64,000 nt of DNA, taken from NCBI GenBank assembly GCA_003254905.1, contig QANU01076562.1, positions 982,747-1,046,746 on the forward strand. Direction: 5' to 3'. This stretch comes from Nissolia schottii. Its lineage: Eukaryota; Streptophyta; Magnoliopsida; Fabales; Fabaceae. Made by a program: the position numbers and the translations under genes. Under the pieces are notes generated by a model, which saw only the letters and a list, made by a program, of their open reading frames with translations, had not been told where the DNA came from and did no database searches. Shown here piece by piece: positions 22,661-33,850 of this stretch; position 1 is the stretch's first letter; every line of letters starts with the position of its first letter.

Positions 22661-24925
22661 ATGCTTGAACAGGAGTGTCTCCTTAGATTACCATTTTTGC
22701 TATGTGTTTTCATCTGCTTCTTGGTACATCCTATTGTGAAAGCTGTGATACCTTTGGGTTCCAAACTTTCTGTGGTTGGAAATGACTGTTGGGTTTCCTC
22801 TAATGGTGATTTTGCAATTGGATTCTTTAACATCTCAGATGAACCTAACCAGTTTCGTGTCGGCATTCGGTTCAATGCGAAGACTATACCGTATAGCCAG
22901 CAAACAGTGGTATGGATTGCTGGAGCTCATGTCACAGTAGGTAACATGTCCTATTTCCAACTCACCCCAGAAGGGGAACTGGTCCTGTTTGATTCCTTAG
23001 GAGGCCCTGGGTGGAGCAGTGAAACGCATAATCGAGGTGTTGTTTCGGCTTCTCTTCGTGATAGTGGCAATCTTGTTCTGATAGACAGAGAGCAAAACAT
23101 CATTTGGCAAAGTTTTGGTAATCCTGGTGATACACTTATCCCAGGACAGACTTTATCTGCTTATCAGATGCTTCGCGCTACTGCCAAGACTCCAATGTCC
23201 AGTTTCTACAGTCTTTGCATGAATGCTTCGGGGCAATTGCAGCTTCGCTGGGAGAGTAATATCATCTACTGGAAAAGTGGAAGCCCTTCTACTTCAAATC
23301 TCACTGCATTTCTTACAACAAGTGGAGCCCTGCAGCTTCTAGACCAAAGGTCAAAAGTTGTTTGGAGTGTGTTTGGGGAAGACCACAATGACTCTGTGAA
23401 CTACCGATTTCTCAGGCTAGATGCGGATGGCAACCTCCGGTTATATTCGTGGGTAGAGGCTTCACATTCATGGAGATCAGTCTGGCAAGCTGTTGAGAAT
23501 CAGTGCAAGGTTTTCGCAACTTGTGGTCGGCGCGGTGTCTGTGTCCTCGCTGACTCAGGTACTGCTGATTGCACGTGCCCTTTTGAGCTAACTGAGACTA
23601 ACACATGTTTGGTTCCATATGAACAAAAGTGTGGACCTGGCTCCGTTATAATAACATATAGGCACACATATCTGTATGGAATTTATCCCCCTGATGATTC
23701 ATTTATCGTGAGTAGCCTGCAGCAATGTGAACAGTTGTGCCAGAATGATTCGCGGTGTACAGTTGCAACCTTTTCCAATAATGGCATTCCGCAATGCTCG
23801 ATGAAGAAAACTGAGTATGTCACTGGCTATGCTGATCCATCTGTAAACTCAGTATCATTTGTTAAGAGATGTTCAGATCCTCTTGCGGTAAACCCCATTA
23901 TCATAAACTCACCTCCACCAAAACTTCCTCCTGCTAGCCTTTGTGTTTCTTGTCTGATAGGAGCAGCCTCAGGCACATTTTTCATCGTTGCTATCCTTCA
24001 GCTCGGAGTTGTTTTCTACATCTGCAGAAGAAAGAGCTCTACTAGGAGACATGCCAGTGTAGCTCTCACAGGCTCAAATTCAAAGGGCTTAACTGTGTTA
24101 TCCTTCTTGGAAATCAAGAGCCTCACTGGGGATTTCAAGAATCAAATCGGGCCAAATATGTTCAGGGGCATGCTACCAAACAACTGCGTTATCGCGGTTA
24201 AAGAGCTGAAAGCATCCTTAGAAGAAAGGAAGTTTCGGAGTGCTGTTCTGAAGATAGGGAGCATCCACCACAAGAACCTTGTGAAGCTGGAGGGCTATTG
24301 TTGTGAGTTCAATCATAGGTTTTTGGTGTATGAATACGCCAAAAATGGTTCGCTGGACAAGTACATCGACGATTGTACTCTTTGCAAGAAGCTAACTTGG
24401 AGAAAGAGAGTTGAAATATGCTCAAGTGTGGCCAAGGCCATCAGTTATCTTCACTCCGGGTGTAGGGAGTTTATAAGCCATGGAAACTTGAAATGTGAAA
24501 ACGTCATGTTGGACAATAACTTAGTGGCCAAGGTGACCGAATTCGGGTTCGCGATGGCAGATGGCGAGGCCGTGTATTGTGGCTTTTCAGCTGAGAGGGA
24601 TGTAGGGGACTTCGGCAAGTTATTATTAACCTTGTTGACTGGAAGTAGAGATGGAGAACTTTGTGAGTGGACATACAAAGAATGGATTGAAGGGAATGCT
24701 GCCAATGTGGTTGACAAAAGAATTGAGGGCGATGCCGATTCGGAGGAACTCGAGCGTGCATTGAGGATTGCATTCTGGTGCCTTCAAACGGACGAACGAA
24801 GGAGGCCTTCAATGGGGGAGGTAGTGAGAGTACTGGATGGCACATTGAGTGTTGATCCCCCTCCACCTCCATTTGCATCCCAGAGGGAAATGCTTGAAGA
24901 TGGTTCAGAATCAGAGATTCAGTAG
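22661..24925 (+). CDS. SD3-1: G-type lectin S-receptor-like protein kinase, SD3-1 type (predicted pseudokinase)
   Basis: A single-exon 754-residue type I membrane receptor. Domains in order: signal peptide (about 1-28), B-type (curculin-like) lectin domain about 30-155 (SLRDSGNLVL, IIWQSFGNPGDTLIPGQ), a second lectin-like repeat to about 265 (FLRLDADGNLRLYSW), a Cys-rich EGF/PAN-like region about 282-404, a transmembrane helix about 429-454 followed by RRK, and a kinase-like domain about 480-730. The VAIK lysine is kept (K514), but the kinase looks catalytically dead. The glycine-rich loop is shortened (IGPNMFRGML), the alpha-C Glu position is Ala (FRSAV, A528), HRD reads HGN (607-609), and DFG reads EFG (627-629). 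Several N-glycosylation sites lie outside the membrane (N57, N95, N188, N213). The length and the SD3-type architecture match Arabidopsis At2g41890. It probably senses an extracellular ligand and signals through partners; the ligand is unknown. The ATG is chosen because it precedes the signal peptide. Confidence 0.93.
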   Translation: MLEQECLLRLPFLLCVFICFLVHPIVKAVIPLGSKLSVVGNDCWVSSNGDFAIGFFNISDEPNQFRVGIRFNAKTIPYSQQTVVWIAGAHVTVGNMSYFQLTPEGELVLFDSLGGPGWSSETHNRGVVSASLRDSGNLVLIDREQNIIWQSFGNPGDTLIPGQTLSAYQMLRATAKTPMSSFYSLCMNASGQLQLRWESNIIYWKSGSPSTSNLTAFLTTSGALQLLDQRSKVVWSVFGEDHNDSVNYRFLRLDADGNLRLYSWVEASHSWRSVWQAVENQCKVFATCGRRGVCVLADSGTADCTCPFELTETNTCLVPYEQKCGPGSVIITYRHTYLYGIYPPDDSFIVSSLQQCEQLCQNDSRCTVATFSNNGIPQCSMKKTEYVTGYADPSVNSVSFVKRCSDPLAVNPIIINSPPPKLPPASLCVSCLIGAASGTFFIVAILQLGVVFYICRRKSSTRRHASVALTGSNSKGLTVLSFLEIKSLTGDFKNQIGPNMFRGMLPNNCVIAVKELKASLEERKFRSAVLKIGSIHHKNLVKLEGYCCEFNHRFLVYEYAKNGSLDKYIDDCTLCKKLTWRKRVEICSSVAKAISYLHSGCREFISHGNLKCENVMLDNNLVAKVTEFGFAMADGEAVYCGFSAERDVGDFGKLLLTLLTGSRDGELCEWTYKEWIEGNAANVVDKRIEGDADSEELERALRIAFWCLQTDERRRPSMGEVVRVLDGTLSVDPPPPPFASQREMLEDGSESEIQ

Positions 24926-26030
24926 TGTTGATGCAAGCTAAAATTTGTAGGCACTTTTAATGTTTCATTATGTATTGTACGATTTTAGTCACCTTCATAT
25001 TCAACATGTATAGTAGGACTAAGCTAACATCATCTAGCTGAAAAATTAGACATGCACATTATTTTTTGGCCCTTGAACCTATTTGGGTTTGACTACAAAC
25101 TTTGAAAACTATGTTGATCACTTGATATTTTGGTATCTGCCTGGATTTAAAGTGTCTCCAATTGAGCACATATTTTGTCCCTTTTTTTTTGTCTGACAAA
25201 AAAGTGTGAATATTGCTTATTGTCACTTTAGGCTAGAAAATTTCTATATGATAAGTGGTATAAAAAAAATATAAGAATGTGGTACTTTTAAGTAACGTAT
25301 CAAAATGTGATCATTTTCATAAATTGCTACCAATTGTGGCGATTTATTAAAATAATAATAAAATATTAATAATTCATTAAAATAATAATAAAAAAGAGTA
25401 ATAAAATATATAAATCATCGGTGAAGATTTATATATTTTATTATTATTATTTAGTATTATTATTATTATTATTTTAACTAAAAAAAATATCACATTGATA
25501 ATTTATACAAAATCAGCCACAATATAGTATTTATATTTTATAAATTCTAGGTTCATGTAAATTTTCCGTCACTTTAAGCGTGAAGTGTGATTAGACAGAA
25601 TGTTGAGCTATAAAACACAAAGGAATAAGAACACCAAAAATTTTGGCCCGGTCCAAAAAAATAAATAAATGAACGATCTTTGCCTTCCTTGTTGAAAACG
25701 ATCGAATTAATGAGGCCTACAATGTCCACATCAACTAGTTTTTGAACTAAAAGAATGTTTGTATAGACGAACGCTCACACTCACTACCTAATGTTTGGGC
25801 TTGGATTTCCACTAGTTAATAGAGGGTCATACCCTTTTTATTTGGCAGAAAATCCCAACTCGAACGGCTTTTGAATTTCACAATCCGGACCTCACAATAT
25901 AATGTAGGAAAAAAAATGTATGTTCGTAGACAAAATAACTAATATAATACAAAAATCATAAAATTTATAACTTTTTTGATAAAATAAATCTAAATCTAAA
26001 ACCTCATAATAATAATATTTTTTTTTTAAA
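24926..26030. other. 3' flank of the receptor gene; AT-rich hairpin at about 25365-25480
   Basis: The first 100-250 bases are probably 3' UTR. At 25380-25480 an imperfect palindrome (AAAATATATAAATC centred on CATCGGTGAA, flanked by TTATTA/AATAAT runs) could be the core of a decayed MITE. No gene is seen. Confidence 0.4.
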
Positions 26031-26039
26031 AATATTTGA

Positions 26040-26286
26040 CTTGGAATTGGGTTAGGTTAACCCGAATAAAAAAGAATACTTGGTCAAATTTCACAATTTG
26101 AATTTGACTAAATAAGTTTTAGCTATGACTGGGTCACGAGTATTCCTATTACTTTGAATTGGGTTGAGTTAACCCATAACATAACCAGAACCCGAACTAA
26201 AAAAGAATACTAAATCAAATTTCACAACTCAAACTCGGCTAAATATAAGTTTCGGCCAAGACCGGGTCACAAATACCCCTATTAAG
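26040..26286. repeat. Two-unit tandem duplication, about 113-133 bp
   Basis: Both units contain GAATTGGGTT.AGTTAACCC, AAAAAAGAATAC, TCAAATTTCACAA, and a final GACTGGGTCAC or GACCGGGTCAC followed by 'A.TA..CCTATTA'. The second unit has an extra internal segment with AACCAGAACCCGAA. The function is unknown; it may derive from a MITE. Confidence 0.65.
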
Positions 26287-26454
26287 TATGTATGTGTATA
26301 AAAAAAAATTAATGTAATATAAAAATCATAAAATGATTTAATCAATGTAAAAGAGTTTATTATGATTCAATCATATATTGTTAAAAGTGTTTGATTAGGA
26401 TTTAGGAAAAATGTATTATTAAAAGTGTATTTGACTCTTCTATTATCTGAAAAG

Positions 26455-26458
<4 letters not shown>

Positions 26459-26497
<39 letters not shown>
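26459..26497. repeat. (AT)n-(GT)n compound microsatellite
   Basis: An AT dinucleotide run is followed directly by TGTGTGTGTG. Confidence 0.9.
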
Positions 26498-26498
<1 letters not shown>

Positions 26499-26499
26499 A

Positions 26500-27430
26500 T
26501 CAACATATGTTTAGATAAAACAAATAAATGAATAAGTACAACAAAAAAATATTATCTCTTCTACTAATATGTTCTGATAAACACTTCGTATCTGTCAAGT
26601 ATTAAATATGAATAACAATAATTAAATACTAAATATGATTGTAGTTTTTGTAACAATAAACGTTAAAGAAAATGAGATTCATGCACACGATTGTCTTTCA
26701 TGTGCACTTGGTAACTACACTTTTGAAGAAGAAAAAAAAACACCGAGTAAGTGAGTAATATAAGGATAAAAATGAAAAAAAAAGTTAGACACCCTTTGAC
26801 GGTTATATTTGAGAATTTCCTTTATCTTATTGTATAAACGATGATGTTATTCTAATTCTTGTAACTAGTGGGGTGCAAGCACTTCATGCTCGCTAATGTT
26901 GAACATGCAAATTGTAACTATTTTACAAATCTTTACTGCTAATATGCCCCTCTCATCTAGAAAAACATAAACTACTCATTTCAATTTTGAACTTCTGATT
27001 TTTTGAATATTTTTATTATTAATTTTTTTTTTTAATTTGGACCATGTATGCAGTGGTGTGCCATAATGCTGGGTGTGTAACTGCTATGGAGAGGTAACTG
27101 TAGGAAAATTTTGCTTTGAAGCGGATGAAATGACCATCTTGTTCGAAAGAGTTAGGAAAGTGGTATTTTGTGATAAGAGTAATTTGGAATAGCAGATATT
27201 GTGACTAAAAGTAGTTAAAACACTTCAAAGCCTTTGTATAAGTGTAGCGATGATGTATTCCATGGAATAGTGGGCTAAACAACATGCGTCCATGGGATAC
27301 AACTACACAATGGTTGTCGTTATAGGTTCGACATGGGAATAAAAAAAAAAAATAAACAACCGACAACAGGCCCAGTTAAATAGAGAAAATATTTTATTGA
27401 CCAAATATAAATATGATTTATTATTCTTGT
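26500..27430. other. No supported feature
   Basis: Non-coding spacer. There are A-rich runs and one AATTTTTTTTTTT tract, but no coding or RNA signature until the tRNA-like sequence at 27432. Confidence 0.4.
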
Positions 27431-27431
27431 G

Positions 27432-27506
27432 GCCCGTCAAGCTCAGTTGGTAGAGCGCAAGGCTCTTAACCTTGTGGTCGTGGGTTCTCGAGCCCCAATT
27501 GATGAC
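27432..27506 (+). pseudogene. tRNA-Lys(CUU) pseudogene
   Basis: The 5' two thirds are a good plant tRNA-Lys. It has acceptor strand GCCCGTC, D-arm/box A AGCTCAGTTGGTAGAGC, an anticodon arm CAAGGCTCTTAACCTTG with CTT as anticodon, and variable loop GTGGTC. The 3' part is broken. The T-loop GTTCGA is interrupted by two extra bases (GGTTCTCGAGCCC), which also damages box B. The bases after it (AATTGATG) cannot pair with the 5' acceptor strand. It is unlikely to be transcribed or processed normally. Confidence 0.8.
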
Positions 27507-27509
27507 TTG

Positions 27510-28379
27510 CGCGATGAAAATCCAGAAGGATACCCCACAACTCAGCATAGAGGATAGAACAAGATCCTAAGTTATTAGCCAGCACATGCCATCCCAAATT
27601 GATTATTACTATCTCTAATGATACCTCTGCAAGAAGCTGCCAAGCTAGACTCAATTAGAGATACATCCAAATTTGATTTGAACCAAGTATGAACTAAAAC
27701 TTAATAATAGTCTCATAATTCAATAATAACAATAATAAAGAAGAAAATAATAATAAGATTTTGTTAATCAATGTACTAAAAATAAAGGTTAAAAAAAAAT
27801 CATTAGAAAAAAAGTACATTTACTTTTTCCCTTTTCATACTACAATCATGAGAAAGGTACTAATACTATTTACCTCACTCTTTAAATATCCCAACCACAA
27901 AAATAACAAGAAAATGAATCAGCGGAAGCTTATCTCTCCTTCTATAAGTGTCCCTTATCCAACTTTAGCTTTATAAATAAAGCAGAAATATTGATGAGTG
28001 GGGTTATGCACCTCATATAATTAACCTTGAGCAAAAAGGGTGTGCTTCCAGTTCATATATAGAGGAGAAAAGGCTGGCTTAGGGGCCTAGGCTGTTCTCT
28101 ATTCTTATCAGGATTTGGTAGAGTCACACTTTGCAATAAAAATTTTATTTTAATTTGTATTCCTAGTAGTGGTAGTAGTTTTGCTGTAGTACTACGAGTT
28201 TTCAGAGTTATCTTATATGTCATGGCAGGATAGAATCTTTTCAACGCTTCTAATAGTACTATTTTGCTTTCAAAATCCCTTTGATGCTTCCATCAGAATC
28301 AGAATATACTTGGAAACAGAACAAAACAAGGGCTTATTATTTTCAACTAATTTTTAGTTCGAGTTCGACTTGAGAGTAT
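27510..28379. other. Upstream region of the CDK-inhibitor gene
   Basis: Non-coding. A TATA-like CATATATAGAG at 28054-28064 is a plausible promoter for the downstream gene and would give a leader of about 290 nt. The rest is AT-rich without other features. Confidence 0.35.
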
Positions 28380-28709
28380 ATGGTATCATCAGCTTCTACA
28401 ATAACTCATCAATTGAAGTGGCAAAAATCATCAGTGGCAATGTCTTCTCATGATCAGTGTACAACTTCTTCTGGCTCCAAAGAAATTGGTACCACTAATG
28501 AGGATAGTGAGGAAGGTGTTTGTTCAAATATGTGTGTCACACCAAAGGCTAAGAGGTTCAGGATTCCAGAAGCCTCAACATGTCCACCAGCTCCAAAGAA
28601 GAGAAGGGTGATGCCCAACTTCTCATCAAAGAGGAGAAGGGTGGCGATTTTCGCTTCGCCGGAGATAGAGTTGTTCTTCTTTTCTGCACTCAGAAATGTG
28701 TCAGCTTGA
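28380..28709 (+). CDS. SIAMESE-RELATED-type cyclin-dependent kinase inhibitor
   Basis: An intronless 109-residue protein with the hallmarks of the plant-specific SIAMESE/SMR family. The central signature is CVTPKAKRFRIPE..TCPPAPKKRR (residues 52-76), which corresponds to the family's TPK..x..IP..CP.APKK.R block. A C-terminal FASPEIELFFFSALRNV (91-107) corresponds to the family's FF.PP(D/E)(L/I)E..F cyclin-binding-type tail. Basic KKRR and KRRR clusters are likely nuclear localisation signals. SMR proteins bind CDK-cyclin complexes in the nucleus, block mitosis and promote endoreduplication, often in response to stress; this is family knowledge. The Ser/Thr-rich N-terminus (1-48) is variable as usual. 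A second Met at residue 21 is an alternative start. Which SMR paralogue it is cannot be settled by eye. The antisense open frame across it is a shadow. Confidence 0.85.
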   Translation: MVSSASTITHQLKWQKSSVAMSSHDQCTTSSGSKEIGTTNEDSEEGVCSNMCVTPKAKRFRIPEASTCPPAPKKRRVMPNFSSKRRRVAIFASPEIELFFFSALRNVSA

Positions 28710-31700
28710 AGTTTGAATGATTCCATCTATGTATAGAGCATGAAGATCAGTTTAGAGGTGAATTGCTGATCCTTTTCGAAGTGACAGTGCTTATGACTAT
28801 TTTGTAATAGTGCAATTTAGGTACTTAGATAAATTATTAGGCATCATGACTTTCTTGTTCTTAGTTAATACTACTCTCGTTTTGATTTTAGTTTGCTGGG
28901 TGTGTGCATGTAAATTTGAAGTACCTGTCACCTCTACCTTTCTGAGGCCATGGACTTCTTGAAGGGTAGTTAGTTTTAATTAATAAAAATGTTATTTGTA
29001 TTCATTGATTATGGGACACTGTATTAACTCACTAGTCATTCACCATTAGATGGGTCTTAATAGTGCGTGAGTTCCATTGAAATCTCATCCAAATGTGAAG
29101 TACTAATGGATTGACACTGTGTCTCGTGATCAATGAGTCTAATAACATAACTCAAATTAGTCTTATGTGTCGGCTTTGAGATTATGGGAATTTGCTGAAG
29201 AAACTTATTAATGTATTTGGCTTCATCAATGTGTAATTTGCATTATTAGTTTATTATATAATGAGTTGACTAGTTAATATAAACTTTTGCTTGATGACTA
29301 TGTTTATTGCTGATACATCTCATCTTTCAAAAGTTAAGCTTATCTAATTACTTTCTGATTTGCTAGCCATCTTTGCTTGAATGTTACCTTGATAGTATCA
29401 TCTTCACACAACACAAAGAAAAGAGAGGGAAAGAGAGGAAACAAAATCAACTTTTGAATGTGAAGTGGATGCTTTTGAATATTCTTGATCTTTTTTTTCT
29501 CTTTCCCGCAAATAATTATTTTGGTTGAAATTGAATGTGTGCTTCACGTTAGTCCTTAAAATTAAATTATTAACTATTTACTGCTTGTTTGGTTTGCAAT
29601 TTGTTGCATTTAAATTTAAGTTTGGTGAACTGAAAATGAAAACGCAAAATACAATTGATATTTAGCTAATTTTTTTAAGTCTACAAACTTAATTTTGAGG
29701 GTTCCAAACTTACGTTCTTAAGGAAAGGAAACGTGTATTTAGTTTAAGTTTTAAAATAAAAATTACACTTTTACATTTTTAATCGTGAAACACTCTCACC
29801 TACCTCTGATACGAGTCATACGTTTTCTCACTCTCTACTAGTTACGTTTTAGTAATCATATATCTAAAAGTAATTTTATTCTATCTAATTCAAACAAAAA
29901 CAATTCTCTTAATCTGAATCGAACCACTAAATCACTCTTTGATTCACTTCAATCCTTTTCCTCCAACTAATAACCAATCCAATGCACTCCACGCATAATG
30001 CTGCCATAATTCTCTTTTTCTTTCTGCAAAGTCTTCTTTCCTATAATTATGCATGTACTAGCAAGTGTCCAGTCTACTTTATAGGATTAAAGTTGCATCT
30101 ATAATAAAAAGAACGAATCAGGGGCAAATTAGAACCCTTTGCCATCATTATCATTGCCATCCTTACCTTTGACAGCGCCCCAAAAAGAATAGAAAAAAAA
30201 GGGAAATGAAAAAAAGGTACAATGAGCATCTTCAGCTATACAAAATGAGAATCCAAAGATAGAAAGCTTTTTGATGGAATATATGTAACAACAAAAGTGA
30301 CATAGTACACAAAATTATGATGCTAGTTTAATTTGGGTTTATTAAATGATGAGTTGATGACCAAAACGGTGCCCTACAAGAGGGAACACACACGAGGGCA
30401 CGTGGATGAGGAGAATCCAATGAAGAAGCTCATTTTACAGTGAGAGAGAGAGATCTCATGCACATATAAAATCATTGAGTAATACTGGCATGCAGTACCA
30501 AAAAAAACAAAATATTCAGAATTTTTCACATAAAACAAAGTGTTATTCAGATTAAATAAAGTAGTATTAATTAATTACTCATCTAAAGGATCAATAAACA
30601 TTTTACATTATTTAAATTTGAACAACAATGTTAGATTTTAAGAATCTTAAGTGTGTCATATCCCCTGAAAGCTTAAATTGAAATGAGTTTATATGTCTTT
30701 CAAAAGCTTAAGTGTATCACTCTTACTTACGCAATAATTCTTTTGGCTTGGGGCATGATATTGTTTGTTTGGAAGATACGTGTTTCAATGGAGTCACCAC
30801 CATGGATGGATTTGGGTGTGTTGGTGAGAAAGGTTGGCTGGGGAATATTGTTATGACGATGGTCGCTGGATTATTTGGTATTTGTGGGTAAGAAAGACAA
30901 TGACTTGTTGTTTTCCTTTTGGGATGGTGGTTCTGTTTTGTATAATCTAGACAGATGAAAAAAACAAAGAAACGAAAATGAAGAACAGATTAGAAATTAT
31001 ACCTAGCAATAATTCTTCTTCTTCTTTGCTCCCCCATTTTTCACAACACTAACTCTGCTCACTCTCCAAGCCTGTCCGAACCTCTCTTCTTTTTTATTTT
31101 TTTTCTTTTAGAATCCCACCAAATTTTCCAATCTCTGTTTTCACTGGAGCGGTTTTTTTTGTTTTTTTGTTTTTTTAATTTTCTCTATTTCCTTACCCTC
31201 AGAAATTTTCTTAATCGGTTTCGTCTAGAATTTTTTTCTCCCCTGCAGTGTTAGCTTTAGGCTGCATTTATAATCTCCATCTCTGAGCACTTGATGTGAT
31301 TTTACTTGTTGATGTTTCTCTTATTCTATGTGTGTTGTTTGTATATGGTCCTAAAAAAAACATGTCATTTTTTGAACATTGCTTGTTATAATCCTCTTTG
31401 TGAAGAGATGGTGACTTCTGATGTTGGAGAAGGGAGGGGATCAATACATTTTTTTTGTTATTGGAGAGTGGGGCTCAATATATTACCCCTCCGTCAGATT
31501 TTTTTCACTCTTCGTTTGTTTGATTTTTGGTAATGGGTAGAAAAAATAATTGGGCTCTCAAAATTTAGAGGACAAGTTATTTTTTGCCCAAACAAATATA
31601 CTCTTATTTTTGTATTATTAATTGGGCTAAAAATGAGAATTGAGAAGAAAAAAAGGCGCACAAGACAAAATAAATAAATAGAATAAAATAAAATAAATAG

Positions 31701-32137
31701 AACATTGACTTAAATAAAAAGAAGGAAATGGTCAGATAAAATTAGATGTTCACAGAACTCTAAACCCTTTAGACATGGAGGTTCTAGTACCATGTTGAGA
31801 TTAAAGGTGGATAGCGCAAAAAGAGGAAAAGGTTGAAGGAATAGAGAGAAAATTGAAATTGAGAATTTACTATTTGATTATAATGTGAGGAGATACAAGT
31901 AAAGGCAAGCCTTACACAGGCTCATGAGAGCTATTGTCTAATTAACCAAACTATCTCTGTAATATTCCAAACTTAGTATTTATGTAACTTTGGTTCACAA
32001 GGTAATACTTATGATATTAGACTGATAATGTGGACTTGTGTCTTGCCTTATCTTACATGCACATGTAAGACTATTGGGCATTTTATCTTGTTATTTTGTT
32101 TTGGCTCAATTCTCTTTTGTGACCAAAGACATGAGTA
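28710..32137. other. About 3.4 kb without a supported gene
   Basis: The first few hundred bases are probably the 3' UTR and flank of the CDK-inhibitor gene. The region 30960-31330 is pyrimidine-rich (CTTCTTCTTC, CTCACTCTCC, TTTTTTTTGTTTTTT) and looks like a promoter or leader. However, no plausible coding exon follows; the frame at 31306-31533 has no recognisable domain. Confidence 0.35.
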
Positions 32138-33849
32138 ACTTGTTTTAATATAATTTTTGGGGTCATTGATGTTGGTCTTGGCAACCAATACCTAAGAGGG
32201 GGGTGAATTGAGTATTTAAGAAATTATTCTAATTTTGGCAAATATTACATTTTCATGCAATCAAAGTAATTATGTAACAGAATATATCAATTAAAGAGAT
32301 GCTTATTTGCTCAATTATGTATGTTGATTAAACAATAAGATCAATAGAGTAACTTATAAACAATTATCAATAAGTGTATAATATTGCAATTGTCAAATAT
32401 GCTAGACAATAATATAAGTTTTGCAATAAATAAAGAGTTAGAGTTAGAGAGATTGCAAGCAGAGGTTTATCCTGGTTCGACCACCCTTGTAATCTACGTC
32501 TAGTCCCCAAGCGCATTACTCAAGATTTTTCCATTATCATCAAGCTTTTAACTTAGGTGCTTAACAAACCTTTACATTCATGAGTACTCTTCACACCTTG
32601 TGCTTGAGCCTCAAGTAATCCACCTTAGGGATACCACACCCTAATCAATCTAGATGGATACCTCACCCTCTTTACAAGTGTATGAAATTTTTGTGTTTGA
32701 TAAGAAACTCTCTCAAGAGTAGATAATACAAATTGAAGCTCTATAGGAGTATTGACAATATCTCTCTTTTGCTCTTAAGATGATGAAAAATATTAATCCA
32801 TTGATAGAAAGAAGTATAAGGATGATAGGAATCAAGAGCTTGGCTAGAAATGTGGGTTTAGTGGGTGTTTATATAGTTTGTAAGTGTACTAGTCGTTACC
32901 CATTAATTCTCCAATATTTTTTTGTTGAAAACTAGTTGTTTTTGTCTCTGTGATAGAGTCATTCGCATGACTCAAGCAAATATAGCCGTTATGACTTTTT
33001 TGTCAGGTCATTCAAATGACACACCCTAGTCATTCGAATGACTCAAGTTTGCTTGAGCCAAATTCATCATTTTTTCCATTCTTTTGATTCCTATTGTCAA
33101 TTTTAATCATTTTTAGTTCCTAGAATCAAAAGATCATTTAAGAGCATCATTCTAAGAGTTTAGAGAGAGATATATATATATATCAATTTTCCTTTGACAA
33201 GAATACTTTTAAGTCCTAAAAAAACTATATCCTTTTGACCGCTTGCTTGGACTTGGTATTCTTCATGAATCCTATCTTCGGCATAACCATGTTCTTCATG
33301 GAATAAACATTTTATGCTCGGCCTTTTGACTTTGGGCATCATATGAAAATGTTCTTTCTTGTTCCATCTTGTTCTTAATGCCTTGGATTTTCCTATACAT
33401 AAGATCATTCATTAGAAAGTATAGTTAGTCCAATGTGTTCCAATATCTTAATATGCATCTTTAGATCAATCAATGCATCATGCATATACAATTAGGCAAG
33501 GACCAAATCATTATATTAATCAAATAATAATCTTTTCCTAACATGCATGTATTCTAACACTATAGCACTTGATATTCATGCATATATACATATAGACACA
33601 AATATATGATATTCATGCATATATACATATAGACACAAATATATTCAATAGTTAATCTATCAAGCACATATAGAGAGTCATTGGAGATGTTCTCAAAAGA
33701 ATGTTTCTTATTTAACATTGTATGATGTATAAGTTATATGATACCATCAAGTTCAGTCATATAAGATCAAATGTAATCTTATTTAGCATATAACATCCTT
33801 TTGCATTATCATTGTCATTATCTATTTGTTATGTTCTATTTGTCATCAT
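32138..33849. repeat. Large tandem duplication, copy 1 (ends at an N)
   Basis: A 1.7-kb sequence from ACTTGTTTTAATATAATTTT to CTATTTGTCATCAT is repeated almost identically at 33851-35522, with a single N (33850) exactly between the copies. Copy 1 has an extra 37-bp internal tandem unit (GATATTCATGCATATATACA.., 33570-33645) that copy 2 has once, plus scattered substitutions. The unit includes a 'CCTAAGAGGGGGGTGAATTG' segment and a 'TATCCTGGTTCG' segment that recur widely in plant genomes as an unclassified dispersed repeat. The short minus-strand frames in each copy are the same non-coding sequence. Confidence 0.9.
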
Positions 33850-33850
33850 N
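33850..33850. other. Ambiguous base (N): probable contig join
   Basis: A lone N lies precisely between the end of one copy and the start of the next copy of a 1.7-kb sequence. This is the pattern of two overlapping contig ends joined without merging. Confidence 0.75.

Noticed and set aside
22540..24878. Minus-strand frames overlapping the receptor kinase
   Set aside because: Antisense shadows of the well-supported plus-strand gene.
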